This document shows positions 1 to 8,998 of a stretch of 64,000 nt of DNA, in pieces. Source of the DNA: Rhodococcus sp. OK302. GTDB taxonomy: Bacteria > Actinomycetota > Actinomycetes > Mycobacteriales > Mycobacteriaceae. Location of the stretch: NCBI RefSeq assembly GCF_002245895.1, contig NZ_NPJZ01000001.1, positions 1,289,001 through 1,353,000 on the forward strand, read 5' to 3'. The position numbers and the translations under genes are program-made. Every line of letters starts with the position of its first letter. Position 1 is the first letter of the stretch. The notes under the pieces were generated by a model. That model saw only the letters and a list, made by a program, of their open reading frames with translations, had not been told where the DNA came from and did not search any database.

Positions 1-203
1 ATGCTGGTTCGGGCGTCGACCGCGCGGTAGCCGCCGACTGCGGGTCGTGCTCGACCGTCCGCGCCGTCAGGCTGATTTTCGAGTGTTCGCGCTGCGATCC
101 ATTCGATCACCAGGAAGAGGACAAACGCGGGGATGGCCAGCGTTACCGGATCATGAAGCGGTTCGAGTAACGACTTCCAGGATTGGAGAAGGGTCTCCCA
201 CAT
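1..203 (-). CDS. Sterol desaturase / fatty acid hydroxylase family protein, N-terminal part
   Basis: The first 67 codons of a minus-strand gene that leaves the window at position 1. The start is ATG at 203-201. The translation opens with an amphipathic stretch (MWETLLQSWKSLLEPLHDP), then one hydrophobic segment at about residues 20-37 (VTLAIPAFVLFLVIEWIAA), then GYRAVDARTS. That layout, with a membrane segment followed by a GYR..DARTS stretch, is typical of the N-terminus of actinobacterial sterol-desaturase-like di-iron membrane enzymes. The His-box catalytic part would lie outside the window, so the assignment rests on the N-terminus only. The gene is divergent from the Rrf2 regulator and shares a 111-bp intergenic region with it. 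Confidence 0.6.
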   Translation of the reverse strand, partial: MWETLLQSWKSLLEPLHDPVTLAIPAFVLFLVIEWIAARTLENQPDGADGRARPAVGGYRAVDARTS

Positions 204-232
204 GCACTTTGTCCTGTTCTCTCCAGTGAGTC

Positions 233-258
233 GTTACATCATGCACCAGGGATGTAAC
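233..258. promoter_or_regulatory. Inverted repeat, candidate Rrf2 operator
   Basis: GTTACATC (233-240) and its exact reverse complement GATGTAAC (251-258) are separated by 10 bases. The element sits between two divergent genes, 57 bases before the Rrf2 start and 30 bases before the desaturase-like start. Its size fits the dimer site of a winged-helix Rrf2 protein. The binding protein is inferred from location only. Confidence 0.5.
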
Positions 259-314
259 TACAGGGACGAGAATGGCCCTTGTGCCTTTCCATAGCGGAAT
301 GGTAGGAATTCCCG

Positions 315-770
315 ATGCACATCACCGCAAAGGTGGACTACGCCGTGCGGACTTTGACGGAACTCGCGGCGGTCGGTCCAAGCCCGACTAAAGCTGAATT
401 TCTCGCCACATCACAGGTGATTCCCCATAAGTTTCTCGAGGCAGTGCTGTCGGATCTACGACGCGGCGGACTCGTCAGCAGTAAGCGCGGACCGGAGGGG
501 GGCTACTGGCTTGCCCGGCCGGCGTCGGAGATCACCATTGCCGACGTCATACGCGCGGTGGAGGGACCGTTGGCGTCGATCCGCGGTCAACGGCCGGAGG
601 ATGTCGACTACAGCGGACCGGCGTCGCCTCTCAAAGAAGTGTGGATCGCGGTTAGGGTGAACCTCCGCGCGGTACTCGAAAACGTCACGATTGCGGACGT
701 CGCAGTCGACGGACTGCCGGAATTCGTTCACGAGTTGACGGCGGATCCGGGGGCCTGGAAGCGGCGCTGA
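315..770 (+). CDS. Rrf2 family transcriptional regulator
   Basis: A 151-residue winged-helix regulator. The N-terminus MHITAKVDYAVRTLTELA, the recognition region IPHKFLEAVLSDLRRGGLVSSKRGPEGGYWLARP (about 36-70) and ITIADVIRAVEGPL match Rrf2 regulators (IscR, NsrR, CymR, RsrR). The protein contains no cysteine at all, so the [Fe-S] sensing of IscR, NsrR and RsrR is not possible here. A CymR-like, cluster-free mode is the nearest precedent. It is divergent from a desaturase-like gene and convergent, 12 bp apart, with the GGDEF gene. The likely operator is the inverted repeat at 233-258. The signal it senses is unknown. Confidence 0.9.
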   Translation: MHITAKVDYAVRTLTELAAVGPSPTKAEFLATSQVIPHKFLEAVLSDLRRGGLVSSKRGPEGGYWLARPASEITIADVIRAVEGPLASIRGQRPEDVDYSGPASPLKEVWIAVRVNLRAVLENVTIADVAVDGLPEFVHELTADPGAWKRR

Positions 771-782
771 CGGCGCTGGCAG

Positions 783-1895
783 CTACTTGGTTCGGTTGAA
801 CCGCGTCATGTCGAGTGGCGCGGTGTTTGCCGAGTTTCCGCCCGCTGACTTTGCTTGGTACATCAGGTGATCCGCATGCACGATTGCTCGGGAGAAGGCG
901 TTGTAGTCGAACTGTTCCAACTGCGGAATGAACGGCATCGTGACGGCGCCGACGCTGACGGTCGCGAGGGGAGCGTCGGTGGGTTCGATGGCGGCGCGGG
1001 GAAGCGTCGCGATGCGTTTGCGCAATCCGTAGGGCGTTCCGATCATGACGATCGTGAATTCTTCTCCGCCGGTGCGCGCGACGTAGCCGAAACCGTTGAC
1101 GTGTTGTTGTAGCCGGTTGGCGGTTCTGATGATGACTGTGTCGCCGACGTCGTGGCCGTAGGCGTCGTTGACGGCTTTGAATTTGTCGATGTCGACGACC
1201 GCGACGGCGATGTCGGCTCGGTTGGAGTGGGCTATCGACCAGACGCGTTCCGAGATGTCCCACATTCCGCGACGGTTGAGCAGTCCGGTCAATGCGTCGA
1301 TCTTCGAGCCCGACGCGCGGGCCAGTAGTTGGCGCCACGCGAACTGAATGGTGGCTGGAATGAAGATGACGGCGCACAGTACGACGTCGGTGCGCGCGAT
1401 GATGCCGGCAGTGGACGATGTTCCGTCGGCTATGGCGAGGATCGCGAGGGAGATGATGAAGGTGCAGGAAAAGGCCAGGTGGAAGGCGAGCCATCGAAAG
1501 TTGAGAAAGTATGTGAAGTAGGCGCCGGAGGCCACGAAGAGCGCCGTGGCGAAGAGTGCTGCATCGTGGTTGGTGAACGTGATGATGACGGACGCTGTCC
1601 CCAGGTCCGCCCAGATTCCGAATAGTTTGGTGGATCGCGGTCCACGAACCTTCCCCAGGAACCAGGCGGTGGTGGGGAAGAGGTTGACTGTCGCGAAGGC
1701 GATGAGCCAGGCGCGAGCGAAGGGGCCGTCGGGTCCTTCGTCGCTGATCAGAAACAGATACGCGACGATGGAAAAGTTGAGCGAACAGAACCCGATGGTG
1801 ATGTTGACGAGTCTCAGCACTGATCCGGGACCGTTCTTCGTTCCCCACAGCATGGCCGAGGACGGCACCGGCCAGGTGTGTAGGAGTGAATCCAT
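783..1895 (-). CDS. Membrane-anchored GGDEF diguanylate cyclase
   Basis: A 370-residue protein. About six hydrophobic segments fill residues 25-195, and a C-terminal GGDEF domain follows from about 200 (DALTGLLNRRGMWDI). The active-site loop reads ARTGGEEF, with GGEEF at 276-280, and DIDKFKAVNDAYGHDVGD carries the metal and nucleotide-binding residues. It is therefore probably active in making cyclic di-GMP from two GTP. The inhibitory I-site RxxD that usually lies just before GGEEF is absent (NGFG at that position), so product inhibition is not expected. The start ATG at 1895 has AGGA five bases upstream. The signal sensed by the membrane region is unknown. Confidence 0.9.
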   Translation of the reverse strand: MDSLLHTWPVPSSAMLWGTKNGPGSVLRLVNITIGFCSLNFSIVAYLFLISDEGPDGPFARAWLIAFATVNLFPTTAWFLGKVRGPRSTKLFGIWADLGTASVIITFTNHDAALFATALFVASGAYFTYFLNFRWLAFHLAFSCTFIISLAILAIADGTSSTAGIIARTDVVLCAVIFIPATIQFAWRQLLARASGSKIDALTGLLNRRGMWDISERVWSIAHSNRADIAVAVVDIDKFKAVNDAYGHDVGDTVIIRTANRLQQHVNGFGYVARTGGEEFTIVMIGTPYGLRKRIATLPRAAIEPTDAPLATVSVGAVTMPFIPQLEQFDYNAFSRAIVHADHLMYQAKSAGGNSANTAPLDMTRFNRTK

Positions 1896-2071
1896 GGAGT
1901 TCCTTAGCGGTTCAAGATGGTGATTCGACGCTGGGTAGTCGGTTGGTTAATCAACGGCAACCATATTGCGTAATTGTCTGGCGTGGGTGGGGGTTTGTCG
2001 AGAGCGTGCGATTTTATCGACAGATGTGACAGGCATTACAGCTGGCAACCGGGTGTGCCGCAATCCACAAT

Positions 2072-2109
2072 TTTGCAGCACTCTGCAAACTTGCAGATGT
2101 CTGCAAGTT
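2072..2109. promoter_or_regulatory. Two adjacent palindromes, candidate TetR operators
   Basis: A perfect palindrome AACTTGCAGA-TG-TCTGCAAGTT fills 2088-2109. Just upstream, TTGCAG (2072-2077) and CTGCAA (2083-2088) form a second, shorter copy of the same half-site. Both lie directly before the TetR start at 2117 and in the region shared with the divergent GGDEF gene. Autoregulation, and control of the MMPL gene through the TetR transcript, is the simple reading. Confidence 0.65.
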
Positions 2110-2116
2110 CTGTAGC

Positions 2117-2740
2117 GTGGGCGGAGTGATATTCGAGCCAGGCCTTCGTGACCGCAAGAAGGCAGCAACCCGTTCCGCGCTCAGCGATGCAGCGGCACGG
2201 CTTGCTCGTGCACTCGGGATCGAATGCGTCACTGCCGACGCGATCGCTTCCGAAGCAGGAGTGTCGACGAGGACTTTCCACAACTACTTCTCCAGCAAGG
2301 AGGAGGCAGTACTCGCGCACTTCGAAGAATCTGTCCACGAGTGGCTCGAGATGCTCGCGGCGCGGCCGGCAGACGAGCCGATTCTCGATTCGCTCGAGGC
2401 TCTGTTGATCGGGATCGTGAACGACCCCACTAGGCCTCTCGAAGAGTCCGCCAAAGTGGGCGTCCTGCTGGATGGCAGTCCCGCGTTGTATCGCAAGGCT
2501 GCTGAAATGCACCAACGGATCGGCCGGGAAGTCGCCCAGGCATTGGCGGACCGCACCGGTACCGATGTCGACCGGGATCTCTATCCGACCCTCCTCCTCG
2601 CGGCGGTGGGCGGGGCATGCAAATCGGCGATCGACGTCTGGATCGGAGGGAAGTCGGAGGCTTCCGGCCCAGAGGAACTCGTCCGTGACGCTTTTCGCCA
2701 GATTCGGGCGGGGCTCCCGGCTCCGCCGCCACGTTCCTGA
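2117..2740 (+). CDS. TetR family repressor, probably of the adjacent MMPL transporter
   Basis: A 207-residue TetR protein. The N-terminal helix-turn-helix runs over about residues 12-58 (RDRKKAATRSALSDAAARLA to GVSTRTFHNYFSSKEEAVLAHF), followed by an all-helical ligand domain. The start is a GTG at 2117 or the in-frame GTG at 2126; neither has a clear ribosome site. The operator palindrome ends eight bases before 2117, so the transcript may be leaderless. The MMPL gene follows after 66 bp in the same direction, a classic repressor-exporter pair. The ligand is likely a lipid or hydrophobic compound handled by that exporter (inference). Confidence 0.9.
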   Translation: MGGVIFEPGLRDRKKAATRSALSDAAARLARALGIECVTADAIASEAGVSTRTFHNYFSSKEEAVLAHFEESVHEWLEMLAARPADEPILDSLEALLIGIVNDPTRPLEESAKVGVLLDGSPALYRKAAEMHQRIGREVAQALADRTGTDVDRDLYPTLLLAAVGGACKSAIDVWIGGKSEASGPEELVRDAFRQIRAGLPAPPPRS

Positions 2741-2806
2741 CGCGGATTTTCGGGTTACACATCAAATCTGTCCACGTACACGCACCGAAACAGCAAGGAG
2801 CCCGTC

Positions 2807-5155
2807 GTGGCCACCTATCTCTATCGGATCGGCAAGTTCGCCTATCGGCGAAAAGGTGCGGTCCTCAGTCTCTGGCTGATCATTCTTGTTCTCATGGGTG
2901 TCGGAGCGGCCACCTTGTCCGGTCCGACCAAGGACTCGTTCAACATTCCGGGTACTCCCGCGCAGCAAGCCCAGGACTTGATGGCGGAGCGTTTTCCCGA
3001 TGCTGCCAATCCGATGGATTCGTTGATTGCGCGATATGTAGCCCAGGCCCCCGCAGGTACGACGCTGTCCGATCCGGAAAACGTCAAGGCCATGAATGCC
3101 ATGCTCGAGAAGATCCGCGGCATCGACAAGGTCACTGACCCGGCCAAGGTCGACCCGGTGACGGCAACACCGCAGCAGGCTGCCGGCGCGTTGGTCAATC
3201 CGGTTGTCGCCAACGATTCAATGGTCGCGATGTTCAAGGAAAAGGCTGCGGCTACAGGTGCTTCCGAGGAACAGGCGCTTGCCGACGCCGCTGCGTTGTC
3301 GCCGCTCAGCCAGGACGGCACGGTCGGATACATCGAAGTCCCGTTCGTCGGCACGATGACTGATGTGGACGATGCGCTGACCGAGTCGATCAACGCCGCT
3401 GCCGATGTGGGACGCGCTGAAGGACTCAACGTCCAGGTCAGTGGTTCGGCCGCTCAGGTCGCGGAGATGCCCGGTGGACTCGCTGAGCTGATGGGTATCG
3501 CAGTTGCTGCTGTCGTTCTCGCCCTCACATTCGGTTCGCTTGTAGCAGCAGGTCTTCCGCTGATCACTGCCATCATCGGCATCATGATCGGCAGCCTCGG
3601 GATCACCGTCGCTACGGGCTTCATGGATCTCGGTTCCATGACCCCGACGCTGGCGGTCATGATCGGACTGGCGGTGGCAATCGACTACTCGCTGTTCATC
3701 ATGTCTCGGTTCAAACATGAACTCACGCTTACCGAAAATCGAGCGGAAGCCGCAGGCCGAGCCGTGGGAACTGCCGGATCTGCAGTGGTGTTCGCCGGTT
3801 TGACAGTCATCATTGCGCTCGTCGCGCTACGGGTTGTCGGTATCCCGTTCCTCTCGGATATGGGTGCGGCAGCAGCATTTACGGTACTGATCGCAGTTCT
3901 CATCGCTTTGACGTTGTTGCCCGCGATCCTGGGCATGTTCGGCAAGAAGGCTTTTGCGGGCAAGATTCCGTTCCTCGGAGACAAGGCTCAGGGCGCCGAA
4001 AGCTCGAGCAAACCCAACTTTGCTCTTCGCTACATCAACGCCATCGTCCGTCGTCCACTGGTTCCGCTGATCGGCGGTGTCGCCCTGTTGGGTGCATTGG
4101 CTTTTCCTGCAACGGGATTGAATCTGGCACTACCGTCCGAGGCCACCGGTGACCCGGCCACAAGTTCACGTCAGGCATACGACCTGATCAACGACGGCTT
4201 CGGTGACGGTCGGAACGGCCCGCTCCTCGCCGTCGTCGACGCGAAGGACGCCAACATTCCGGCCGGAGAGGCCTTCGCAAAGGTCGTCTCCACGATCTCG
4301 GACTTCGGTGACGTCTCGAACGCCCAGGTCGTCGGAGTTAATCCGGCCGGTGACACGGCACGCGTCCTGATCACCCCGAAGAGTGGACCTACCGATCCGG
4401 CCACCATGGAATTGGTGTCCAGTATCCGCGCCGCCGAAGGGGCGCTGCATGATTCGATCGGTGTCAACTACGGCATCACCGGCCAGACGGCTCTCGAGGG
4501 TGATATCTCGGAAACGCTCCAGAGCGCACTGGTTCCGTACCTCGCGGTAGTCGTCGGGTTGGCATTCATCCTGTTGCTCTTGGTGTTCCGCTCGATCCTG
4601 GTTCCGCTTACCGCAACGTTGGGCTTCCTGCTCAGTGTGCTGGCGACATTCGGTGCCACCGTCGGAATCTTCCAGCACGGCTGGTTCGGCATCGTTGCGA
4701 ACCCACAACCGCTTGTGAGTTTCATGCCGATTTTCCTGATCGGCGTCGTGTTCGGACTCGCGATGGATTATCAAGTGTTCCTGGTGACGCGGATGCGTGA
4801 GGAATATGTCCACGGAGCCAGTGCCAAGCAGGCCGTGACCGTCGGCTTCAATCACGGCGCCCGCGTGGTCAGTGCTGCAGCGGTCATCATGATGTCCGTG
4901 TTCGGTGCCTTCATGGCAGAGCCGAACTCGTTCATCAAATCGATCGGGTTCGCGCTCGCGGCGGCAGTCTTCTTCGACGCCTTCATCGTGCGCATGGTGA
5001 TCATCCCGTCTGTCATGGCACTGCTCGGTGACAAGGCGTGGTGGCTGCCGAAGTGGCTCGACAAGATTCTGCCGAACATCGACATCGAGGGTGAGAAGCT
5101 CAACCAAACCCTCCGTGCCGAAAAGGAAGCGGAACTAGCCGCGACATCTGCCTAG
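2807..5155 (+). CDS. MMPL family RND-type membrane transporter
   Basis: A 782-residue MMPL/RND exporter starting at GTG 2807, with AAGGAG about seven bases upstream. It has two repeated halves. Each starts with a membrane helix and an extracytoplasmic porter domain and continues into five helices. The proton-relay Asp-Tyr pairs are present in GLAVAIDYSLFIMSRF (first half) and VFGLAMDYQVFLVTRM (second half). It lacks the long cytoplasmic C-terminal domain of MmpL3. Family members export lipids, siderophores or drugs across the membrane of mycolic-acid bacteria. The substrate cannot be read here. It is probably controlled by the upstream TetR protein and ends at a strong terminator. Confidence 0.92.
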   Translation: MATYLYRIGKFAYRRKGAVLSLWLIILVLMGVGAATLSGPTKDSFNIPGTPAQQAQDLMAERFPDAANPMDSLIARYVAQAPAGTTLSDPENVKAMNAMLEKIRGIDKVTDPAKVDPVTATPQQAAGALVNPVVANDSMVAMFKEKAAATGASEEQALADAAALSPLSQDGTVGYIEVPFVGTMTDVDDALTESINAAADVGRAEGLNVQVSGSAAQVAEMPGGLAELMGIAVAAVVLALTFGSLVAAGLPLITAIIGIMIGSLGITVATGFMDLGSMTPTLAVMIGLAVAIDYSLFIMSRFKHELTLTENRAEAAGRAVGTAGSAVVFAGLTVIIALVALRVVGIPFLSDMGAAAAFTVLIAVLIALTLLPAILGMFGKKAFAGKIPFLGDKAQGAESSSKPNFALRYINAIVRRPLVPLIGGVALLGALAFPATGLNLALPSEATGDPATSSRQAYDLINDGFGDGRNGPLLAVVDAKDANIPAGEAFAKVVSTISDFGDVSNAQVVGVNPAGDTARVLITPKSGPTDPATMELVSSIRAAEGALHDSIGVNYGITGQTALEGDISETLQSALVPYLAVVVGLAFILLLLVFRSILVPLTATLGFLLSVLATFGATVGIFQHGWFGIVANPQPLVSFMPIFLIGVVFGLAMDYQVFLVTRMREEYVHGASAKQAVTVGFNHGARVVSAAAVIMMSVFGAFMAEPNSFIKSIGFALAAAVFFDAFIVRMVIIPSVMALLGDKAWWLPKWLDKILPNIDIEGEKLNQTLRAEKEAELAATSA

Positions 5156-5172
5156 TTCGGTTATCCGGAAAG

Positions 5173-5218
5173 GCGTGCCCCAGTCGACACTTCAGTCGGT
5201 TGGGGCACGCGCTTTTTT
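5173..5218 (+). terminator. Rho-independent terminator after the MMPL gene
   Basis: GCGTGCCCCA (5173-5182) pairs with TGGGGCACGC (5201-5210), and TTTTTT follows at 5213-5218. It lies 18 bases after the MMPL stop codon. Confidence 0.9.
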
Positions 5219-5279
5219 CGTCTACTGAGTCGAATATTCGGGGGCAGTTGTCGGTGAGGCTTGGTAACCTTCGCTCACT

Positions 5280-7013
5280 ATGCTGATCAGGCTGCTGCGC
5301 ACTTACCTCGAGCCGTACCGCGGCGAACTCACGGGCGTTGTTGTCCTGCAGTTCATTGCGACCATGGCTGCCCTTTACCTTCCCAGTCTCAACGCCGACA
5401 TCATCGACAACGGCGTGACAAAGGGAGACACCGGCTACATCCTGTCCACGGGCGGGATGATGCTCATGGTCACTCTGACGCAAATCCTGTGCTCGGTGGG
5501 GGCGGTGTTCTTCGGAGCCCGCGTCGCAATGGGCATCGGGCGTGACCTGCGAGCCTCGGTGCTCCATCAAGTCGGAACGTTCTCGGCCCGCGAGGTCGGA
5601 TATTTCGGTGCACCGTCACTGATCACGCGTAACACCAATGACGTCCAGCAGGTTCAGATGATGGTCGTGATGAGTTGCACCATCCTCGTCATGGCTCCCA
5701 TCATGTGTATCGGCGGCATCATCATGGCGGTGCGTCAGGACGTAAACCTCTCGTGGATTCTCGGCGTCAGCGTCCCGCTGCTCGTGATTGCGATGAGCTT
5801 GATCATTGCCCGCATGGTCCCCGGTTTTCGTCTCATGCAGGGCCGCCTCGACTCCGTCAACCGAGTTCTCCGTGAACAGATCACCGGCATTCGCGTAGTT
5901 CGAGCGTTTGTTCGTGAGCCTTCCGAGGTGAAGCGCTTCGGTCAGGCCAACGACGAACTCACCGAGACTGCTCTCGGAGTCGGCAAGTTGATGGCGCTCA
6001 TGTTCCCGTTGGTGATGCTGATCAGCAACGTCACCAGCGTGGCCGTGATCTGGTTCGGTGGGCATCAGATCGACAGCGGGTCCATGGAGATCGGCTCCCT
6101 CACCGCGATGCTCAGCTACATCATGCAGATCCTGATGGCCGTCATGATGGCGACGTTCATGGCCGTCATGTTGCCGCGCGCGTCGGTGTGCGCCGAGCGT
6201 ATTTCCGAGGTCCTCGATACCGACTCCTCCGTCGTCCCGCCCAAGAATCCGATCTACGAACTTCGCACCCCCGGTGTCGTGGAACTTCGGGGCGCCCAGT
6301 TCCAGTTCCCCGGCGCCGAGGAACCGGTGCTACGCGACATCACCTTCCGCGCCGAACCCGGCAAGACCACCGCAATCATCGGTGGTACCGGATCGGGAAA
6401 GACGACACTGCTCAATCTGATTCCGCGCCTCATCGATTCCACGTCCGGATCGGTATCCGTCGGTGGCGTCGACGTTCGCGAGATCGATACGGAACTGCTG
6501 TGTTCGGTCATCGGACTGGTGCCGCAGAAGCCGTACCTGTTCTCCGGCACCATCGCATCCAACCTTCGCTACGGAAATCCCGACGCCACCGACGAGTGGT
6601 TGTGGGAGTGTCTCGAGATTGCACAAGCCGCAGATTTTGTCCGGGACATGCCCCAAGGTTTGGACACCCCGGTGGCCCAGGGCGGTACGACGGTTTCCGG
6701 TGGTCAGCGTCAGCGACTCGCGATTGCCCGAGCCTTGGTGCGTAAGCCGCAGATTTACCTGTTCGACGATTCCTTCTCCGCCCTCGACCTCACCACGGAC
6801 GCACGCCTGCGTGCAGCGCTGCGGCCGGTCACCCAGGACGCATGCATCATCGTTGTCGCGCAGCGTATTTCCACCATCGTCGAAGCCGATCAGATCATCG
6901 TGCTCGACGACGGTGCCATCGTCGGCGTCGGCACCCACGAAGAACTGCAAGTTACTTGTCCCACCTACGGCGAAATTGTCGCCTCTCAGCTAGCCGTACA
7001 GGACGCATCATGA
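5280..7013 (+). CDS. ABC exporter half-transporter, subunit with the degenerate ATP site
   Basis: A 577-residue type IV ABC exporter subunit: six membrane helices (about 1-310), then a nucleotide-binding domain. Walker A is GGTGSGKTT and the signature is a normal VSGGQRQRL. In the Walker B stretch YLFDDSFSALD the catalytic Glu is replaced by Asp, and the switch His is Gln (VAQRISTI). These are the marks of the degenerate partner in heterodimeric exporters such as TM287/288. The stop codon overlaps the start of the next gene by four bases (ATGA), so the two chains are translated together. Such pairs export drugs, peptides or lipids; the substrate here is unknown. Confidence 0.92.
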   Translation: MLIRLLRTYLEPYRGELTGVVVLQFIATMAALYLPSLNADIIDNGVTKGDTGYILSTGGMMLMVTLTQILCSVGAVFFGARVAMGIGRDLRASVLHQVGTFSAREVGYFGAPSLITRNTNDVQQVQMMVVMSCTILVMAPIMCIGGIIMAVRQDVNLSWILGVSVPLLVIAMSLIIARMVPGFRLMQGRLDSVNRVLREQITGIRVVRAFVREPSEVKRFGQANDELTETALGVGKLMALMFPLVMLISNVTSVAVIWFGGHQIDSGSMEIGSLTAMLSYIMQILMAVMMATFMAVMLPRASVCAERISEVLDTDSSVVPPKNPIYELRTPGVVELRGAQFQFPGAEEPVLRDITFRAEPGKTTAIIGGTGSGKTTLLNLIPRLIDSTSGSVSVGGVDVREIDTELLCSVIGLVPQKPYLFSGTIASNLRYGNPDATDEWLWECLEIAQAADFVRDMPQGLDTPVAQGGTTVSGGQRQRLAIARALVRKPQIYLFDDSFSALDLTTDARLRAALRPVTQDACIIVVAQRISTIVEADQIIVLDDGAIVGVGTHEELQVTCPTYGEIVASQLAVQDAS

Positions 7014-8941
7014 GCAATCGACCGAGTTCTTCGCCCCCGATCGGCCCGCCCGGTGGCGGTGATCCCACCAAGAAGGCCATGAACTTCGGGCCTTCGCTCA
7101 AGCGCCTACTTTCGCGGCTCAGTCCCGACAAGCCGATTGTCATCCTGATTTTCGCTTTGGTAGCAGTCAGCGTCGTGCTGACATCGATCGCACCGAAGAT
7201 CCTGGGCAACGCCACCAACCTCATTTTCGACGGGATTGTGGGCAAGCAGCTTCCTGCCGGAGTCAGCAAGGAGCAGGCGGTCGCGGGCCTACGTGCGGAC
7301 GGCCAAGGCCAGCTCGCCGACATGGTGTCCGGCATGAACGTCGTGCCTGGAACCGGAATCGATTTCGACGAAGTCGGCCGAGTGCTGATGATCGTGCTGC
7401 TGCTGTTTGTCTGTGCGGCGCTGTTCAGTTGGTTGCAGTCGTACCTGCTCAACATCGTGGTTCAGCGCACCGTTCGCCGGTTGCGTGAGGATATCGAGCA
7501 GAAGATTCATCGACTTCCCCTGCGGTACTTCGATACTCATGCGCGTGGCGACGTTCTCTCGCGTGTCACCAATGACATCGACAATGTTGCGCAGAGTATG
7601 CAGCAGACCCTGAGCCAGTTGGTGATGTCGGTGATGACGGTGATCGGCATTCTTGTCATGATGGTGTTCATTTCCCCGATCCTGGCTTTGATCGCGATTG
7701 CGACGGTTCCTCTGTCGATCATCGTCACAGCCGTGATCGCGAAGCGTTCGCAGAAACATTTTGTGGCGCAGTGGAAGAGCACCGGCGGCATCAACGCGCA
7801 GGTCGAAGAAGCTTTCAGTGGCCATGAGCTGGTCAAGGTATTCGGCCGTCAGAACGAGGTCGAAGAGCGCTTCCGTAAGCAGAACGAAGATCTCTACCAG
7901 TCGAGTTTCAAGGCGCAGTTCATTTCCGGTCTGGTCATGCCGGCCGTCATGTTCCTCGGCAACCTCAATTACGTTGCCATCGCTGTTGTCGGCGGCATGC
8001 GTGTTGCTTCCGGAACCATGACGCTCGGTGACGTGCAGGCTTTCATCCAGTACTCGCGCCAGTTCACTCAGCCTCTGACGCAGATCGCTTCGATGACGAA
8101 CCTGCTCCAGTCCGGTGTTGCGTCGGCCGAGCGGGTGTTTGCTCTCCTCGATCAGGAGGAGCAGTCCACCGACTCCGTAGACGCTCAGTCGCCCGCAACG
8201 TCCACGGGCCGCGTGGCTTTCGAAAACGTCACGTTCAGCTACACGCCTGAACAACCTCTTATCGAGGACCTGTCGTTGGTCGCCGAACCCGGCCAGATGG
8301 TCGCCATCGTCGGACCTACCGGAGCCGGCAAGACAACGCTCGTCAATCTGATTCTTCGGTTCTACGAACTCAATTCGGGTCGAATCACTCTCGACGGTAT
8401 CGACATCTCGAAGATGACGCGCGACGATCTGCGTTCGCGGATCGGCATGGTTCTTCAGGATGCCTGGCTGTTCGGCGGCACCATCCGCGAGAACATCGCG
8501 TACGGCAAACCGGATGCCACCGAAGAGGAAATTCAGCGCGCTGCGCAGATGAGTTACGTCGACAAGTTCGTGCATTCCCTGCCCGAAGGATACGACACCG
8601 TCATCGATGAAGAGGGCAACAACATCAGTGCGGGTGAGAAGCAGCTCATCACCATCGCGCGTGCGTTCATCGCGCAGCCATCCATACTGATTCTCGACGA
8701 GGCCACCAGCTCGGTGGATACACGTACCGAACTCCTGGTGCAGAGCGCCACTGCCGTGCTGCGCAGCGACCGCACCAGTTTTGTTATTGCGCACCGTCTT
8801 TCGACAATTCGGGATGCGAACCTCATTGTCGTGATGGAGGGCGGCCGGATCGTGGAGCAGGGAAGCCACGACGCGTTGCTTGCTTCGCGGGGCGCGTACT
8901 TCCGTTTGTACAACAGTCAGTTCGTGGGGGCGGAACTCTAG
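7010..8941 (+). CDS. ABC exporter half-transporter, subunit with the catalytic Walker B Glu
   Basis: 643 residues from ATG 7010. The open frame continues upstream to 6842, but that part lies inside the previous gene and reads as nonsense. A Pro- and Gly-rich N-terminus is followed by six helices and an extra extracytoplasmic loop (about residues 75-125). The nucleotide domain has Walker A GPTGAGKTT, Walker B ILILDEATSSVD with the catalytic Glu, and the switch His in IAHRLSTI. Its signature is altered to ISAGEKQ. Combined with the partner, this gives one complete and one crippled ATP site. The four-base overlap with the upstream gene supports a one-to-one complex. Confidence 0.93.
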   Translation: MSNRPSSSPPIGPPGGGDPTKKAMNFGPSLKRLLSRLSPDKPIVILIFALVAVSVVLTSIAPKILGNATNLIFDGIVGKQLPAGVSKEQAVAGLRADGQGQLADMVSGMNVVPGTGIDFDEVGRVLMIVLLLFVCAALFSWLQSYLLNIVVQRTVRRLREDIEQKIHRLPLRYFDTHARGDVLSRVTNDIDNVAQSMQQTLSQLVMSVMTVIGILVMMVFISPILALIAIATVPLSIIVTAVIAKRSQKHFVAQWKSTGGINAQVEEAFSGHELVKVFGRQNEVEERFRKQNEDLYQSSFKAQFISGLVMPAVMFLGNLNYVAIAVVGGMRVASGTMTLGDVQAFIQYSRQFTQPLTQIASMTNLLQSGVASAERVFALLDQEEQSTDSVDAQSPATSTGRVAFENVTFSYTPEQPLIEDLSLVAEPGQMVAIVGPTGAGKTTLVNLILRFYELNSGRITLDGIDISKMTRDDLRSRIGMVLQDAWLFGGTIRENIAYGKPDATEEEIQRAAQMSYVDKFVHSLPEGYDTVIDEEGNNISAGEKQLITIARAFIAQPSILILDEATSSVDTRTELLVQSATAVLRSDRTSFVIAHRLSTIRDANLIVVMEGGRIVEQGSHDALLASRGAYFRLYNSQFVGAEL

Positions 8942-8952
8942 TCGGACCTTAC

Positions 8953-8998
8953 GGTGGCGAGCATGCTGATCCGTGAGGATCTACTGTTGCTCGCCACC
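8953..8998. terminator. Stem-loop after the ABC exporter operon
   Basis: GGTGGCGAGCA (8953-8963) pairs with TGCTCGCCACC (8988-8998), and an inner GATCC/GGATC stem lies in the loop. There is no T-run, so this may be a pause or mRNA-stabilising structure rather than a strict intrinsic terminator. The rest of the 288-bp gap to tgt (8942-9229) holds no gene that I can support. Confidence 0.6.

Noticed and set aside
685..1848. A 387-codon open frame on the minus strand overlapping the GGDEF gene
   Set aside because: The GGDEF frame (783-1895) contains membrane helices and the active site. This one is Arg/His-rich noise in another frame.
7289..8869. A 526-codon open frame on the minus strand
   Set aside because: It is antisense to the second ABC subunit, whose motifs are unmistakable.
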